Shown here in pieces: positions 26,121 through 34,498 of a stretch of 64,000 bases of DNA; position 1 is the stretch's first letter, and the number at the start of each line of letters is the position of its first letter. This DNA comes from DASZIT01 sp036268775 (lineage in GTDB: Bacteria > Actinomycetota > Acidimicrobiia > Acidimicrobiales > RAAP-2). Location of the stretch: NCBI GenBank assembly GCA_036268775.1, contig DATATM010000031.1, positions 248,001 to 312,000 of the forward strand, in the 5' to 3' direction. A program made the translations under genes and the position numbers. The notes under the pieces were generated by a model that did no database searches, was not told the DNA's origin, and saw only the letters and a list, made by a program, of their open reading frames with translations.

Positions 26121-27188
26121 ATGCGACTGAAAATGCGGGGCTCACTGAAAGTTATCCCGCTGATCATTATGGGGATCGTTATTGCCTCATGTTCAAGTGG
26201 GCCTAGTGCCACCGGCGCTACCACTACTTCCGGCCCCGCGCCTACTGGTCCATTGCAGACCGTAAATGTCGCTGTCCCGGGGTTCAACTATACGCAGGAC
26301 GCGTTCTACGTTGCCGATGCGAATGGATATTTTGCGGCACAGGGAATCAAGTTGCACATCGATGCAGTTGGCTCGAATCTAGTCACTGCCGTTGAATCTG
26401 GCCAAGACGATCTCGCCTACATCGGTACTGGGCTGGCGCTAAGCATCGTTCACAATGGAAAGCCGGTCTCCATTATCTACAACGCTCTTGGGGGAGGAGC
26501 TGGGGCGGTGCTCGCGGCCCATCCTGGCATTACAAGCGTTTCCCAATGCAAGAGCTTCGCTACGTTGGCCCCAGGGAGTGCCGCATACGGATGGGCAGTT
26601 GAGTATGCGAAGTCCGTCGGTCAGCAGACGCCGAACATAATCCCCGTCTCGACTCAGGCCTCGATTGTTGCTGCTGTGGTTGGAGGGGAGGCTGACTGTG
26701 GGCTGAACGACTATTCCTCCTGGGCACCCGCGTTGAGCCAAAAACAGGTTGTGATTCTGAGCAACACGACGATTGTGAAAGACCGGCCAAAATTTATACC
26801 TCCATCGTTTCCGGAAGCCGCTATATTCGGACTGAAGACCTATCTAACTTCCCACACGGCGCTTACCGTTAAGTTCCTTACGGCGTACCAGAAGGCCATC
26901 ACCAACGTGGTACAAAAAGGCAATGCCACTCAGATCGCCGGTTTATTGCAAACGTCTCAAGCGGCTCAGGGAAGCTACTCGTCCATGCCCCTCGCAACGG
27001 TCGCGACTCAGGTAAAGAATGCGCTGAGTTGGTATTCTCCCAACAATGGCTTCATACCCAAGTCCGATTGGCCTCAAGCGCTGACGGTGTTTCAAGCGCA
27101 GGGCCTGACTTTTGTGACGGGGCCGACGTATTCTTATGGAAGCGTCGTGGACATGTCGTATTATGACAAGGCGACGGGGCACGCCTAG
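26121..27188 (+). CDS. ABC transporter substrate-binding lipoprotein (SsuA/TauA/NMT1-like)
   Basis: A 355-residue lipoprotein. The signal peptide has a basic start (MRLKMRGSLK), a hydrophobic core and the lipobox IASC with Cys near residue 24, followed by a Ser/Thr/Ala-rich linker. The mature part shows NVAVPGFNYTQDAFYVADANGYF and GIKLHID, the opening of the NMT1/SsuA-like solute-binding fold. This family binds sulfonates, nitrate, pyrimidine precursors or aromatic acids. ATG at 26121 is chosen because GGGGAGGG lies just upstream and it gives a correct signal peptide. With the next two genes it forms a complete importer, likely for the pathway substrate. Confidence 0.9.
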   Translation: MRLKMRGSLKVIPLIIMGIVIASCSSGPSATGATTTSGPAPTGPLQTVNVAVPGFNYTQDAFYVADANGYFAAQGIKLHIDAVGSNLVTAVESGQDDLAYIGTGLALSIVHNGKPVSIIYNALGGGAGAVLAAHPGITSVSQCKSFATLAPGSAAYGWAVEYAKSVGQQTPNIIPVSTQASIVAAVVGGEADCGLNDYSSWAPALSQKQVVILSNTTIVKDRPKFIPPSFPEAAIFGLKTYLTSHTALTVKFLTAYQKAITNVVQKGNATQIAGLLQTSQAAQGSYSSMPLATVATQVKNALSWYSPNNGFIPKSDWPQALTVFQAQGLTFVTGPTYSYGSVVDMSYYDKATGHA

Positions 27189-27259
27189 GTTGGCGGCCTC
27201 GATGTGTGGCTTGGTTGTGCCTTATACCAATGTGAATGTAGGAACCGTCGGGGGGAAGA

Positions 27260-28177
27260 GTGGCTGATATTGTTCCGGCGACGCGAGATAGCCTTGTGTC
27301 GGAGAATGGATCGGCCAGTCCCTATACGCCGCTTCCGATTTCAAATGGCATGACTAGCGAGGTTTCCCTCGAGGGTGTCTCTTTTAGCTACCCCAATGGC
27401 GTCAAAGCTCTTGAGTCGGTTGAGCTGACCGTCCCCCGCGCCCACACCGTCAGCATCGTCGGTCCGAGCGGGTGCGGAAAATCAACGCTGCTAGCCATAG
27501 TTGCAGGACTTACGCTTCCGACTTCGGGCACCGTAACTCGTTGCAAAGTGGAACCCGGCCGACTACCTGTGACAATGGTGTCGCAGAAGGAAACACTTCT
27601 GCCGTGGCTCAAGGTAAAGGATCAGGTCGGTCTCCATTTTCGCCTTCGTAGACAACACAAAACCGAACGGGTAAGAGCCTGGGTACAGGATCTTCTTGAT
27701 CTCGTTGGCTTGGGGGACTTCCAAGATGCCTACCCTTACCAACTTTCTGGTGGTATGCGTCGACGAGTGGCGTTCCTGACAGCAGTTGCACCCATTCCCC
27801 AAGTCCTACTTCTCGATGAGCCCTTTTCGTCAGTCGACGAGCCAACGCGTCTCGTGATTCATCAGGATGTATTCGATATCACAAGGCAATACGAAATTAC
27901 CACCGTGTTGGTTACGCATGACCTCGCAGAGGCCATGTCCCTCTCAGACGAAGTCATTATCCTCTCTCGCGGGCCCGGAAGAGTGGCAGCCGTGCATACC
28001 ATGCCATTCGGACCTGAGCGGGACATCGTGGCGCTACGAGAACAGCCAGAGTTCCTGGAACTTTATGGGAAGCTATGGAGAGAGTTGGGTTTGCAGCTCG
28101 ACAACGGTGGTCGTAAGAGACAGCGGAGTTTTCGCGACTCGACCAGCCATAGGCCGGATTGGATGACTGAAGGATGA
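27260..28177 (+). CDS. ABC transporter ATP-binding protein (SsuB/TauB-like)
   Basis: A 305-residue ATPase. Walker A is GPSGCGKST (residues 68-76), the ABC signature is LSGGMRRR, Walker B is VLLLDEPFSSVD and the switch His lies in VTHDLAEA. The N-terminal 35 residues precede the domain and the last 50 or so are a charged tail. The GTG start at 27260 follows GGGGGGAAG. The stop overlaps the permease start (ATGA). It should energise import by the permease encoded next and the lipoprotein encoded upstream. Confidence 0.94.
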   Translation: MADIVPATRDSLVSENGSASPYTPLPISNGMTSEVSLEGVSFSYPNGVKALESVELTVPRAHTVSIVGPSGCGKSTLLAIVAGLTLPTSGTVTRCKVEPGRLPVTMVSQKETLLPWLKVKDQVGLHFRLRRQHKTERVRAWVQDLLDLVGLGDFQDAYPYQLSGGMRRRVAFLTAVAPIPQVLLLDEPFSSVDEPTRLVIHQDVFDITRQYEITTVLVTHDLAEAMSLSDEVIILSRGPGRVAAVHTMPFGPERDIVALREQPEFLELYGKLWRELGLQLDNGGRKRQRSFRDSTSHRPDWMTEG

Positions 28178-28989
28178 AGAGGCGATCGGATCGTTCGGTC
28201 GGTCGCGTCGCGATACTCAGTGCTCAGATATCCGTACTGGCCGCGTTCTTGCTCGGCTGGCAGTATCTCCCGCAGATTCATGCGTTGAGTTCGCGGTTTC
28301 ACTTCCTAGACCCGATCTTCATAAGTTCGCCGTCGGCGGTTGCTCGATCGCTCTACGATCAGACGACGGGAGCTGGGGGTACCGCCACGATCTGGAGTTA
28401 TGTTGTCCCTACAATGGAGGCCGCCCTCATTGGGACCGTAATTGGCGTTGTAGGTGGTCTGTGCATCGGTTTGTTGCTAGCGAATAGCGGTACTCTAAAT
28501 CGCGTGTTTAGGCCTCTACTAATTGCAATTAATGCGGTTCCTCGCATCGCACTCATACCAGTCTTCCTCATAGTATTTGGCCTCTCTGTCAAGGGGACGG
28601 CTGCGGTTTGCGTTGCTGTCGTCTTTTTTGTGGCCTTTTTCAACGCTTACGAGGGAGGGTCAAGTGTTCCATCTGAAGTCCTTGATACGGTCGAACTGCT
28701 TGGAGCCAGTCGATGGCAACTTGTCACCCGCGTTCGGTTTCCCTACGCGGCTGCATGGACGTTCGCGGCCCTTCCCCTCGCTATCACTTTTGCAATACTT
28801 ACTGTGGTGACGGCCGAGGTACTTATCGGGACGCGTGGACTCGGTCGGCTCCTTCTCATTTCTTTGCAAGATGGGCAATCAACGCTAACATTCACGGTCG
28901 CAATTGTACTCAGCGTCCTTGGGTTGGTCGCGGTGGGGATTACCGAATTCGCAAAGAGTCGAGTCCTTCACTGGTGGGGAAGGACTTAA
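28174..28989 (+). CDS. ABC transporter permease (SsuC/TauC-like)
   Basis: A 271-residue inner-membrane permease of the BPD_transp_1 family with about six transmembrane segments, beginning around ISVLAAFLLGWQYL. The coupling-helix EAA-type region is seen in LLGASRWQLVTRVRFPYAAA, which contacts the ATPase. AVPRIALIPVFLIVFG is a typical SsuC/TauC segment. It overlaps the ATPase gene by four bases. It is the last intact gene of the AT-rich half; broken transposase sequence follows. Confidence 0.93.
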   Translation: MKRRSDRSVGRVAILSAQISVLAAFLLGWQYLPQIHALSSRFHFLDPIFISSPSAVARSLYDQTTGAGGTATIWSYVVPTMEAALIGTVIGVVGGLCIGLLLANSGTLNRVFRPLLIAINAVPRIALIPVFLIVFGLSVKGTAAVCVAVVFFVAFFNAYEGGSSVPSEVLDTVELLGASRWQLVTRVRFPYAAAWTFAALPLAITFAILTVVTAEVLIGTRGLGRLLLISLQDGQSTLTFTVAIVLSVLGLVAVGITEFAKSRVLHWWGRT

Positions 28990-29114
28990 GGCGAGAAGTT
29001 GGTCGGGTCGTGTCACTCGACTTTGACCGAATTTCCACTCCGCCCCAGCTGTTGGCCGCAGCATGACCAGATGCGTTGGCGGGCCGAGTGTCGCAGCAGT
29101 CAGAAACGGAACCG

Positions 29115-29178
29115 GTGGGACGGTTCAGACGGTCATTCGAGGCCACCGCCTCATATTGCCGCAAACGGTCTGAAGCGG
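29115..29178 (-). mobile_element. Fragment of a second IS481-type transposase (HTH region)
   Basis: This stretch closely matches 29,744-29,808: both share CCGGTGGGAC, TTCGAGGCCACC and CCTCATAT in the same order and spacing, with a few substitutions and one-base gaps. On the minus strand it would encode part of the same helix-turn-helix (LRQYEA against LRRYEV), then loses frame. It lies directly beyond the 3' end of the other transposase remnant, in the same orientation, so it appears to be the rest of a tandem second copy. Confidence 0.6.
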
Positions 29179-29179
29179 T

Positions 29180-29923
29180 CCTCGGAGATGGCGCGGAGGT
29201 CGGGTGGGAGCTCAGGGGTAGTTGCCGCCGTTTCGGTCGAGAAGCATTGGGCCGGCGTGGACATAGCAATTCCCTGGTGGGGACGATCGGTGTTGCAACT
29301 GAGCACCGGGGTGTCGAGTTCCTTTTGGGCGATGAGTAAGGAGGGGAAGATCTGCCCGGCCAAGAATTCCTGACGCAAGGTGCGGTGGAACCGCTCGATC
29401 TTGCCGGTCGTCGTCGGCGAGGCCGGAGCGGTGAGCCGGTGGGTGATGCCGTTCCCGCCAGATCTTGTCGAAGAGCACTTCGGTGGGCTTCAAACCGAAG
29501 CGGTTGGTGAAGATCTTGCCGTTGTCGGTCAGGATCTCCTCAGGCGCCTCGTGGCGCTCGAGCGCCTGGGCCAGGAATCCGCAGACGGGTCGGGCCGTGG
29601 CTCGGAGCATGATGCCGGCACACCCACAAAACCGGGAGTGATCGTCGACTCCGGTCAGCACCCTGCACTCGCCGCCATCCTCTGCGGAGCTCTAAGAGTC
29701 GGGCTTCGATATGAGCCGCCATCTGGTGCGGGCAGCCATGCGGCCGGTGGGACTGTTCAGCCAAAGCTTCGAGGCCACCTACCTCATATCGCCGCAACCA
29801 ACTGTGAAGGGTCTGGCGACTTACCCCGAATGCCTCGGCGACTGCCTTCACCGTCAACCCGTCCCGCAGGCCGCCCAACACTGCTTGATACCGCTGTTCC
29901 ATCTTGGTTGTCTCCAACAACAC
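29180..29923 (-). pseudogene. Degraded IS481-family transposase
   Basis: Three pieces of one transposase survive in different frames on the minus strand. The first (29,923 to about 29,690) holds the N-terminal helix-turn-helix, with VKAVAEAFGVSRQTLHSWLRRYE and PHQMAAHIEARLLELRR. An internal deletion then jumps to the DDE core at about 29,655, with TGVDDHSRFC and EEILTDNGKIFTNRFG, which carry two of the catalytic Asp residues. A further frameshift destroys the Glu region. The C-terminal part (about 29,378-29,235) reads QEFLAGQIFPSLL and CNTDRPHQGIAMSTPAQCF. The element is not functional. It sits at the boundary between the two compositional halves. Confidence 0.85.
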
Positions 29924-29996
29924 TCGTCCACCTCCTCGGCTCGTTGAGCAAGCCGAGGCCGGTAGGTCCGAGGTGTCAAGCCATCACCCGACACTC

Positions 29997-30055
29997 TGTA
30001 AAGGATCAGGCGAGACCGTGTAAAAGATCAACCGAGGCCAATCTGGCAAAGATCA
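29997..30055. repeat. Three imperfect TGTAAA-GATCA repeats
   Basis: TGTAAAGGATCA (29997-30008), TGTAAAAGATCA (30019-30030) and GGCAAAGATCA (30045-30055) are spaced 22-26 bases apart. Their place just upstream of the transposase start suggests they are the end repeats of the IS481-type element. Confidence 0.55.
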
Positions 30056-30075
30056 GCCGAATCAATACAATGTCT

Positions 30076-30151
30076 GGTGGGCCGTGCGAGTCTCGATCTC
30101 GCCACCTTGGGATTAAAAGTCCCCTGCTCTACCCGATGAGCTAACGGCCCA
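30076..30151 (-). tRNA. tRNA-Lys (anticodon UUU)
   Basis: The minus strand folds as a tRNA of 76 nt with an encoded CCA end. The acceptor stem pairs GGGCCGT with ACGGCCC, the D stem pairs GCTC with GAGC around ATCGGGTA, the anticodon loop is CTTTTAA giving UUU, and the T stem pairs GCGAG with CTCGC. The anticodon stem begins with a G-A mismatch. The T loop reads ATCGAGA, so position 54 is A instead of the usual T. Its 3' end points toward the AT-rich half. Confidence 0.92.
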
Positions 30152-30631
30152 CCGGGAAAACTACCTGTCCTGACGGCTCGGGGAAGCAAGGTGCAGAGTC
30201 GAGGTCCCGGGATGCGGCCTTTTGCCCTTGGGTTGTGCGGCCCGTGCAATTGGCGGCCGACTTCCTCAAGGATTTGAGCGACTGGGCCGATGATCTATCA
30301 CTCTCGTCGGTCGGTACGGTTCCATCCTCCGCACGTCGAGTTGTATCAACCCCGACATAGTCGGGCGCGTGAATCGGCTGAATCAGCTGACTTGGTTGCG
30401 CGCGGCCCAGTGACGAGTGTTTCAGTTCGAGCGAATCGGTGCGGGAGATCGGCCGAGCCGCCTGATTGTCCGCCGAATCGTCGAATATCGAAAGTTAGTG
30501 AAGGTAGCTCAGTTCCCCTCCCATGGTTCAGACAACGGGCACTACGACTTTCCGCGACCTGGGGGCGGGGTCGCGCCATCAACCACCCCGGTACCGGTCA
30601 CGGGTTGCCATCGACGGTCCATGGGTTCTCG
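30152..30631. other. Intergenic region with two adjacent short hairpins
   Basis: No gene is recognisable, although the reading frame of the following protein stays open upstream to 30290. Two perfect short inverted repeats lie side by side: GTTG-TAT-CAAC (30340-30350) and CCCGAC-ATA-GTCGGG (30351-30365). They could be part of a 5' leader or a terminator without a U tract. Confidence 0.4.
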
Positions 30632-32485
30632 ATGCCCTGGCATAGCCCCGCGGGAGTCGTGAAGAAGTTCTTCGTATGGCTATCGGTGCTGGTGATGGGG
30701 GTCATCGCCAGCACCGCGTTCCAGTTGGCGTTGCCGGCGAACGCTCATGCCAGCCTTTCCGAATCACCCCCGGGTACCGAACAGTTTTCGGGACGCGACG
30801 TGTACAACCCGGACGTCATGCCTAACCCCAACGGCCAAGGCTGGATCATGTGGTACGGCGGTTGGCAGACCCAACAGACGGCCGATTCCGGTCAAGGGGA
30901 CACCATCTACGAGCGGACCGCCCCCGCCTACAACGGCCCTTGGACGACTCCAACCACGGTGTTGGTCGCCGCCCAAGTTGCCCCGCAGATCACCGAAGTG
31001 AACCATCCCGCCGTCAGCGTGGCCACGGTGGGGAACTCACTTGTCTACACGATGTTCTTCACGGTCCTGGCGTGCCAATCCGGTTCGTCGGTCTGCACCA
31101 ATGCTCAACAGCTGGAGAGCCACGGGCAAACTTGGTCGGCAATATCCCTCGACGGCATCAACTGGGGTTCATTTCAGCGACTGACGGTTTCTGATCCGAA
31201 TCAGGTGGGGGTCACCTCGCCGTGGAGCGTCGTCCAACCCTCGGGAGCGCAACAGTGGCTGGTCTACTACCACTCCGGCTGCCAAATCGGTGTCGCCAGT
31301 GTCGACGCTAACCGGAATGTGATCTCGGATGGGATTGTCTACAAGGGCACCGGAAGCCAATGCATGGCCAGCCCCCACGTTGTGGAGGTGGGCAACACCT
31401 GGTACATGTTCTTCAACGTGCTAGAGCCGACCTATGGAGACTCCGTTCGCTTCGACATCTGGCAGACCAGTTCCAACTCCCCGACTGATTGGTCCCACTC
31501 GACCCCTTCCCTTGCGTTCTCGGTGGACGGGATCAATTCGTGCGCGCTGCTTGCCCCCGATGTGGTCCCCGTGAATGACAGCCGGTATTTCATCTACTAC
31601 GGGAGGGTGGGGACTGGCGCGTCGGGTCGATGTGGCGACCTGACCCAGTCAAGCTCGATGGAGCTGAACTCCGGTGCGTTTCCGACCGATCCTCCCGGGG
31701 CCACGTCGCCACCGGGTCCGTCCCAGGGCTGCGTGAAGATGGCTCCCGGTTCGGTGGTGGGCATGTACGCCACCCCGACCGATTTTGGTTACTGGATCGT
31801 TGACAACCTGGGCCACGTGGATGCCTGTGGCGACGCCTCCACCAGCTACGGCCAAATCACGGTGCCCCTCACCTCCCCCATTGTCGGCATGTCCGCGACC
31901 CCTGACGGCAGGGGCTATTGGCTGGTGGCGAGCGACGGCGGCATCTTCAGCTTCGGGGATGCAGGGTTCTTCGGGTCCGCCGGTGGCTTGGCGTTGAACA
32001 AACCCATCGTAGGCATGGCGTCCACGCCGGACGGGAGCGGCTATTGGCTGGTGGCGAGCGACGGCGGCATTTTCAGCTTCGGGGACGCCCGCTTTCACGG
32101 TTCGACCGGCAGTATCAACCTCAATAAGCCGATCGTCGGTATGGCCGTCGATCCGGTGACTGGTGGGTATTGGATTGATGCCTCCGATGGCGGGATTTTC
32201 GCCTTCGATGCCCCGTTTTATGGCTCGATGGGTGGACGGCCACTGGCCCAACCGGTGGTGGGCATGAACGTGAACCTGGCCAACGACTCCTACTACCTGG
32301 TTGCCGCCGACGGCGGCGTGTTCGCATTCGGCGCCCCCTTCTTGGGTTCTACCGGGAGCATCAGGCTGGCTCGCCCCATCGTGGCGATGGAATCGGGTCC
32401 GGCCGGATTCGGGTACCGGTTCGTCGCCAGTGACGGCGGGGTCTTCTCGTTCGGCACCAGCCAGTTCTACGGATCCGCCGCTTAG
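30632..32485 (+). CDS. Secreted protein with propeller-like domain and GYW repeats
   Basis: A secreted protein of about 617 residues. The signal peptide is VVKKFFVWLSVLVMGV plus a hydrophobic stretch ending ANAHA. The middle (roughly residues 40-330) resembles five-bladed propeller glycosidase-like proteins: YNPDVMPNPNGQGWIMWYGG, NHPAVSVATVGNS and DGINWGSF. The last 250 residues hold about six units of roughly 42 residues with the consensus GYWLVASDGGIFSFGDA and PIVGMA, a repeat I associate with Acidimicrobiia surface proteins. Two of the repeats are almost identical in DNA (near 31,913 and 32,039). ATG 30632 or GTG 30659 could be the start. No LPxTG or membrane anchor is seen. Confidence 0.8.
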   Translation: MPWHSPAGVVKKFFVWLSVLVMGVIASTAFQLALPANAHASLSESPPGTEQFSGRDVYNPDVMPNPNGQGWIMWYGGWQTQQTADSGQGDTIYERTAPAYNGPWTTPTTVLVAAQVAPQITEVNHPAVSVATVGNSLVYTMFFTVLACQSGSSVCTNAQQLESHGQTWSAISLDGINWGSFQRLTVSDPNQVGVTSPWSVVQPSGAQQWLVYYHSGCQIGVASVDANRNVISDGIVYKGTGSQCMASPHVVEVGNTWYMFFNVLEPTYGDSVRFDIWQTSSNSPTDWSHSTPSLAFSVDGINSCALLAPDVVPVNDSRYFIYYGRVGTGASGRCGDLTQSSSMELNSGAFPTDPPGATSPPGPSQGCVKMAPGSVVGMYATPTDFGYWIVDNLGHVDACGDASTSYGQITVPLTSPIVGMSATPDGRGYWLVASDGGIFSFGDAGFFGSAGGLALNKPIVGMASTPDGSGYWLVASDGGIFSFGDARFHGSTGSINLNKPIVGMAVDPVTGGYWIDASDGGIFAFDAPFYGSMGGRPLAQPVVGMNVNLANDSYYLVAADGGVFAFGAPFLGSTGSIRLARPIVAMESGPAGFGYRFVASDGGVFSFGTSQFYGSAA

Positions 32486-32661
32486 CGCCGCCAAGAGATT
32501 TGGCCGGGGCCGATTGGCCGACCCCCGGTCTTTGATCCAGCCCGACCCGATGAGGTTGCCCGGTAGCTTCCTAGAGTGGCCGTTAGGCCATCCAGGTCGC
32601 GGGTAACGGGGCGTTGCCGACCGCGATGATTCAACGGTCAGGGAACGGGAGGACGCGAACC

Positions 32662-33423
32662 GTGCACGTGCTCGACAATCCGGTATGGCATGCCCTGAGG
32701 GGACCTCAACAAGTCCTGGGCCGGTCCACTGAACGGGTAGGCCGCTTCGACGAGGACGTGTCTCCATTCGGTGCCCTCGCCGACGGAGCGGACGTGGACT
32801 TGGCTTGGCCGGAACTGGCCCGGCTGCTCGGCCCCAACGGGACTGCTGAGCTCACCGGTGATCTGCCCGATCCTCCGGCGGGGTGGACGGTCACGTCCCG
32901 TCTCGAGGGGGTGCAGATGGTGGCCGAGAGGCTGCGCGGACAGCCGACCGAGCCCGGGTCCCGGCGGGAAGGAGCAACCTCGTCCCCGCCCCGGCAGACC
33001 GCCCCGGAGACCTCGGCGGTCAAGACCGTTGCCCCGTCCCCGGTACCCCTCGACGCCGCGAACGTCCCGGAGATGATGGCGCTGGTCAAGGTGGCGCAGC
33101 CCGGCCCGTTCGAGGCACGGACCATCGAGTTCGGCGGTTACCTGGGGATCCGAATCGACGGGGATCTGGTGGCCATGGCCGGTGAGCGTCTCCGTCCACC
33201 CGGGTACACCGAAATCAGTGCGGTGGCCACCCACCCCGACTACCGGCGTCGGGGTCTGGCCCGGCAGGTGGTGCTCTCGGTGGCCGACAACATCATCCGG
33301 CGTGGCGACACCCCAATCCTTCACGCCCTGCTCCGCAACCCCGGTGCCATCGACCTGTACGAATCCCTCGGGTTTACCGCCCGACGCCCGATGACGTTCC
33401 AGTGTTTGGAGGCACCGGGATGA
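32662..33423 (+). CDS. GNAT-family N-acetyltransferase
   Basis: A 253-residue protein with an N-terminal domain (VLDNPVWHALRGPQQVLG, then an acidic segment) and a C-terminal GNAT domain of FR47 type. The acetyl-CoA motif is ISAVATHPDYRRRGLARQVV, followed by GAIDLYESLGFTARRPM. The two are joined by a Pro/Ser-rich linker. The acceptor is unknown. The GTG at 32662 has AGGA eight bases upstream and gives the family N-terminus; TTG at 32614 is an unlikely alternative. Its 3' end overlaps the convergent propeller gene by 50 bases. Confidence 0.86.
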   Translation: MHVLDNPVWHALRGPQQVLGRSTERVGRFDEDVSPFGALADGADVDLAWPELARLLGPNGTAELTGDLPDPPAGWTVTSRLEGVQMVAERLRGQPTEPGSRREGATSSPPRQTAPETSAVKTVAPSPVPLDAANVPEMMALVKVAQPGPFEARTIEFGGYLGIRIDGDLVAMAGERLRPPGYTEISAVATHPDYRRRGLARQVVLSVADNIIRRGDTPILHALLRNPGAIDLYESLGFTARRPMTFQCLEAPG

Positions 33424-34498
33424 CCACCACCGTCGGTTGACCGCCGACGGCCACCCTGGCTCCGACCGCGCCGCTGGCCAACTTCAGGGACACCAGGGTG
33501 CCGTTGCCTCCCCCCACCCAGGCGGTGCGCCCATGGTCGGAAAGCGCCAATGCTTGGGCGGTGGTTCCCACCGACAACGGAGCACCGGCGCGGTGGCGGA
33601 TCAAGTCGACCGGCGTCACGTTGTCACCGCCGCTCACATAGGCGACGGTGCTCGACCTCCAGATGGCGATATCGGTGGGATTGCCGGCGACCGGGATGGG
33701 TGGCTCAGCGGTCAGGCGCACCAGGTCGACGGGCGTGACCGCGCCGGACTCGAAGTCGGCTACCAGGGCGGTGGTGCTGTCCGGGCCGATCACCACCGCG
33801 TCGGGCTCGGGACCGGCCGCCACCGGGGCCAGGGGCGCCATCGCCGGCAGGTCGAGAGGAGTGATGGTGCCATCCTGGTAGTTGGCCACCAGGGCCAGCT
33901 TCCCGTTGGGAGCGATGGTGACCGCCACCGGTTGGTGTCCCACTGGGACGGGAGTACCCACCTTCATCGACGGGAGGGCCACCGGAGTCACGGTGTTGTC
34001 GCCGAAGTTGGCCACCAACGCCAGCGAACCGTCAGGGGTGACCGCCACCGCGTCGGGCTCGAGACCGACGGTGGCTCCGCCGATCGCCTTGCCGGTGGCG
34101 GTGGAGATCTCGCTCAGCCGGTTGATGCCCTTGTCCGTCACCAGGAGATGGGCACCGTCGGGAGTGGCGGCCATGGCCGCCGGTAGCGAGCCGGTGGTGA
34201 TGGTGCCCAAGCCAGTGGCGGAGGCGGTGTCGACCACCGTCAGGGTGCTCCCCGGATCGGCCAACCCGGCGACGGTGGCCACGTAGGCCGCGGTCCCCGG
34301 GGAAGCGGCCGACGCTCCCGCGGCTCCACAGCCGGCCAGCAGCGCGGCTCCGGCCAGGAGCCATCCCGCCAGGGCCATCGAGGTCACCCCGGCGTGACCA
34401 CCCGCGATCTTGCCGACGGATCGGATGGGCGCGGTTTTCGCCGGTTGTTCCGACCGGGCTCGGGACGGCACGGGCACGGTGAGTTCAACCCCGGGCAC
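33374..34498 (-). CDS. YVTN-type beta-propeller lipoprotein
   Basis: A 374-residue protein. The hydrophobic segment ALAGWLLAGAALLAGC with lipobox LAGC indicates a lipoprotein. The mature part consists of repeats of about 42 residues with the pattern PDAVAVTPDGSLALVANFGDNTVTPV, typical of YVTN/Lvb-type seven-bladed propellers. Such proteins are extracytoplasmic, with mostly unknown binding roles. The start is uncertain: GTG at 34498 overlaps the upstream gene by 14 bases, but starts at about 34,417 or 34,378 would give a shorter, more usual signal peptide. Confidence 0.8.
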   Translation of the reverse strand: MPGVELTVPVPSRARSEQPAKTAPIRSVGKIAGGHAGVTSMALAGWLLAGAALLAGCGAAGASAASPGTAAYVATVAGLADPGSTLTVVDTASATGLGTITTGSLPAAMAATPDGAHLLVTDKGINRLSEISTATGKAIGGATVGLEPDAVAVTPDGSLALVANFGDNTVTPVALPSMKVGTPVPVGHQPVAVTIAPNGKLALVANYQDGTITPLDLPAMAPLAPVAAGPEPDAVVIGPDSTTALVADFESGAVTPVDLVRLTAEPPIPVAGNPTDIAIWRSSTVAYVSGGDNVTPVDLIRHRAGAPLSVGTTAQALALSDHGRTAWVGGGNGTLVSLKLASGAVGARVAVGGQPTVVVIPVPPNTGTSSGVGR

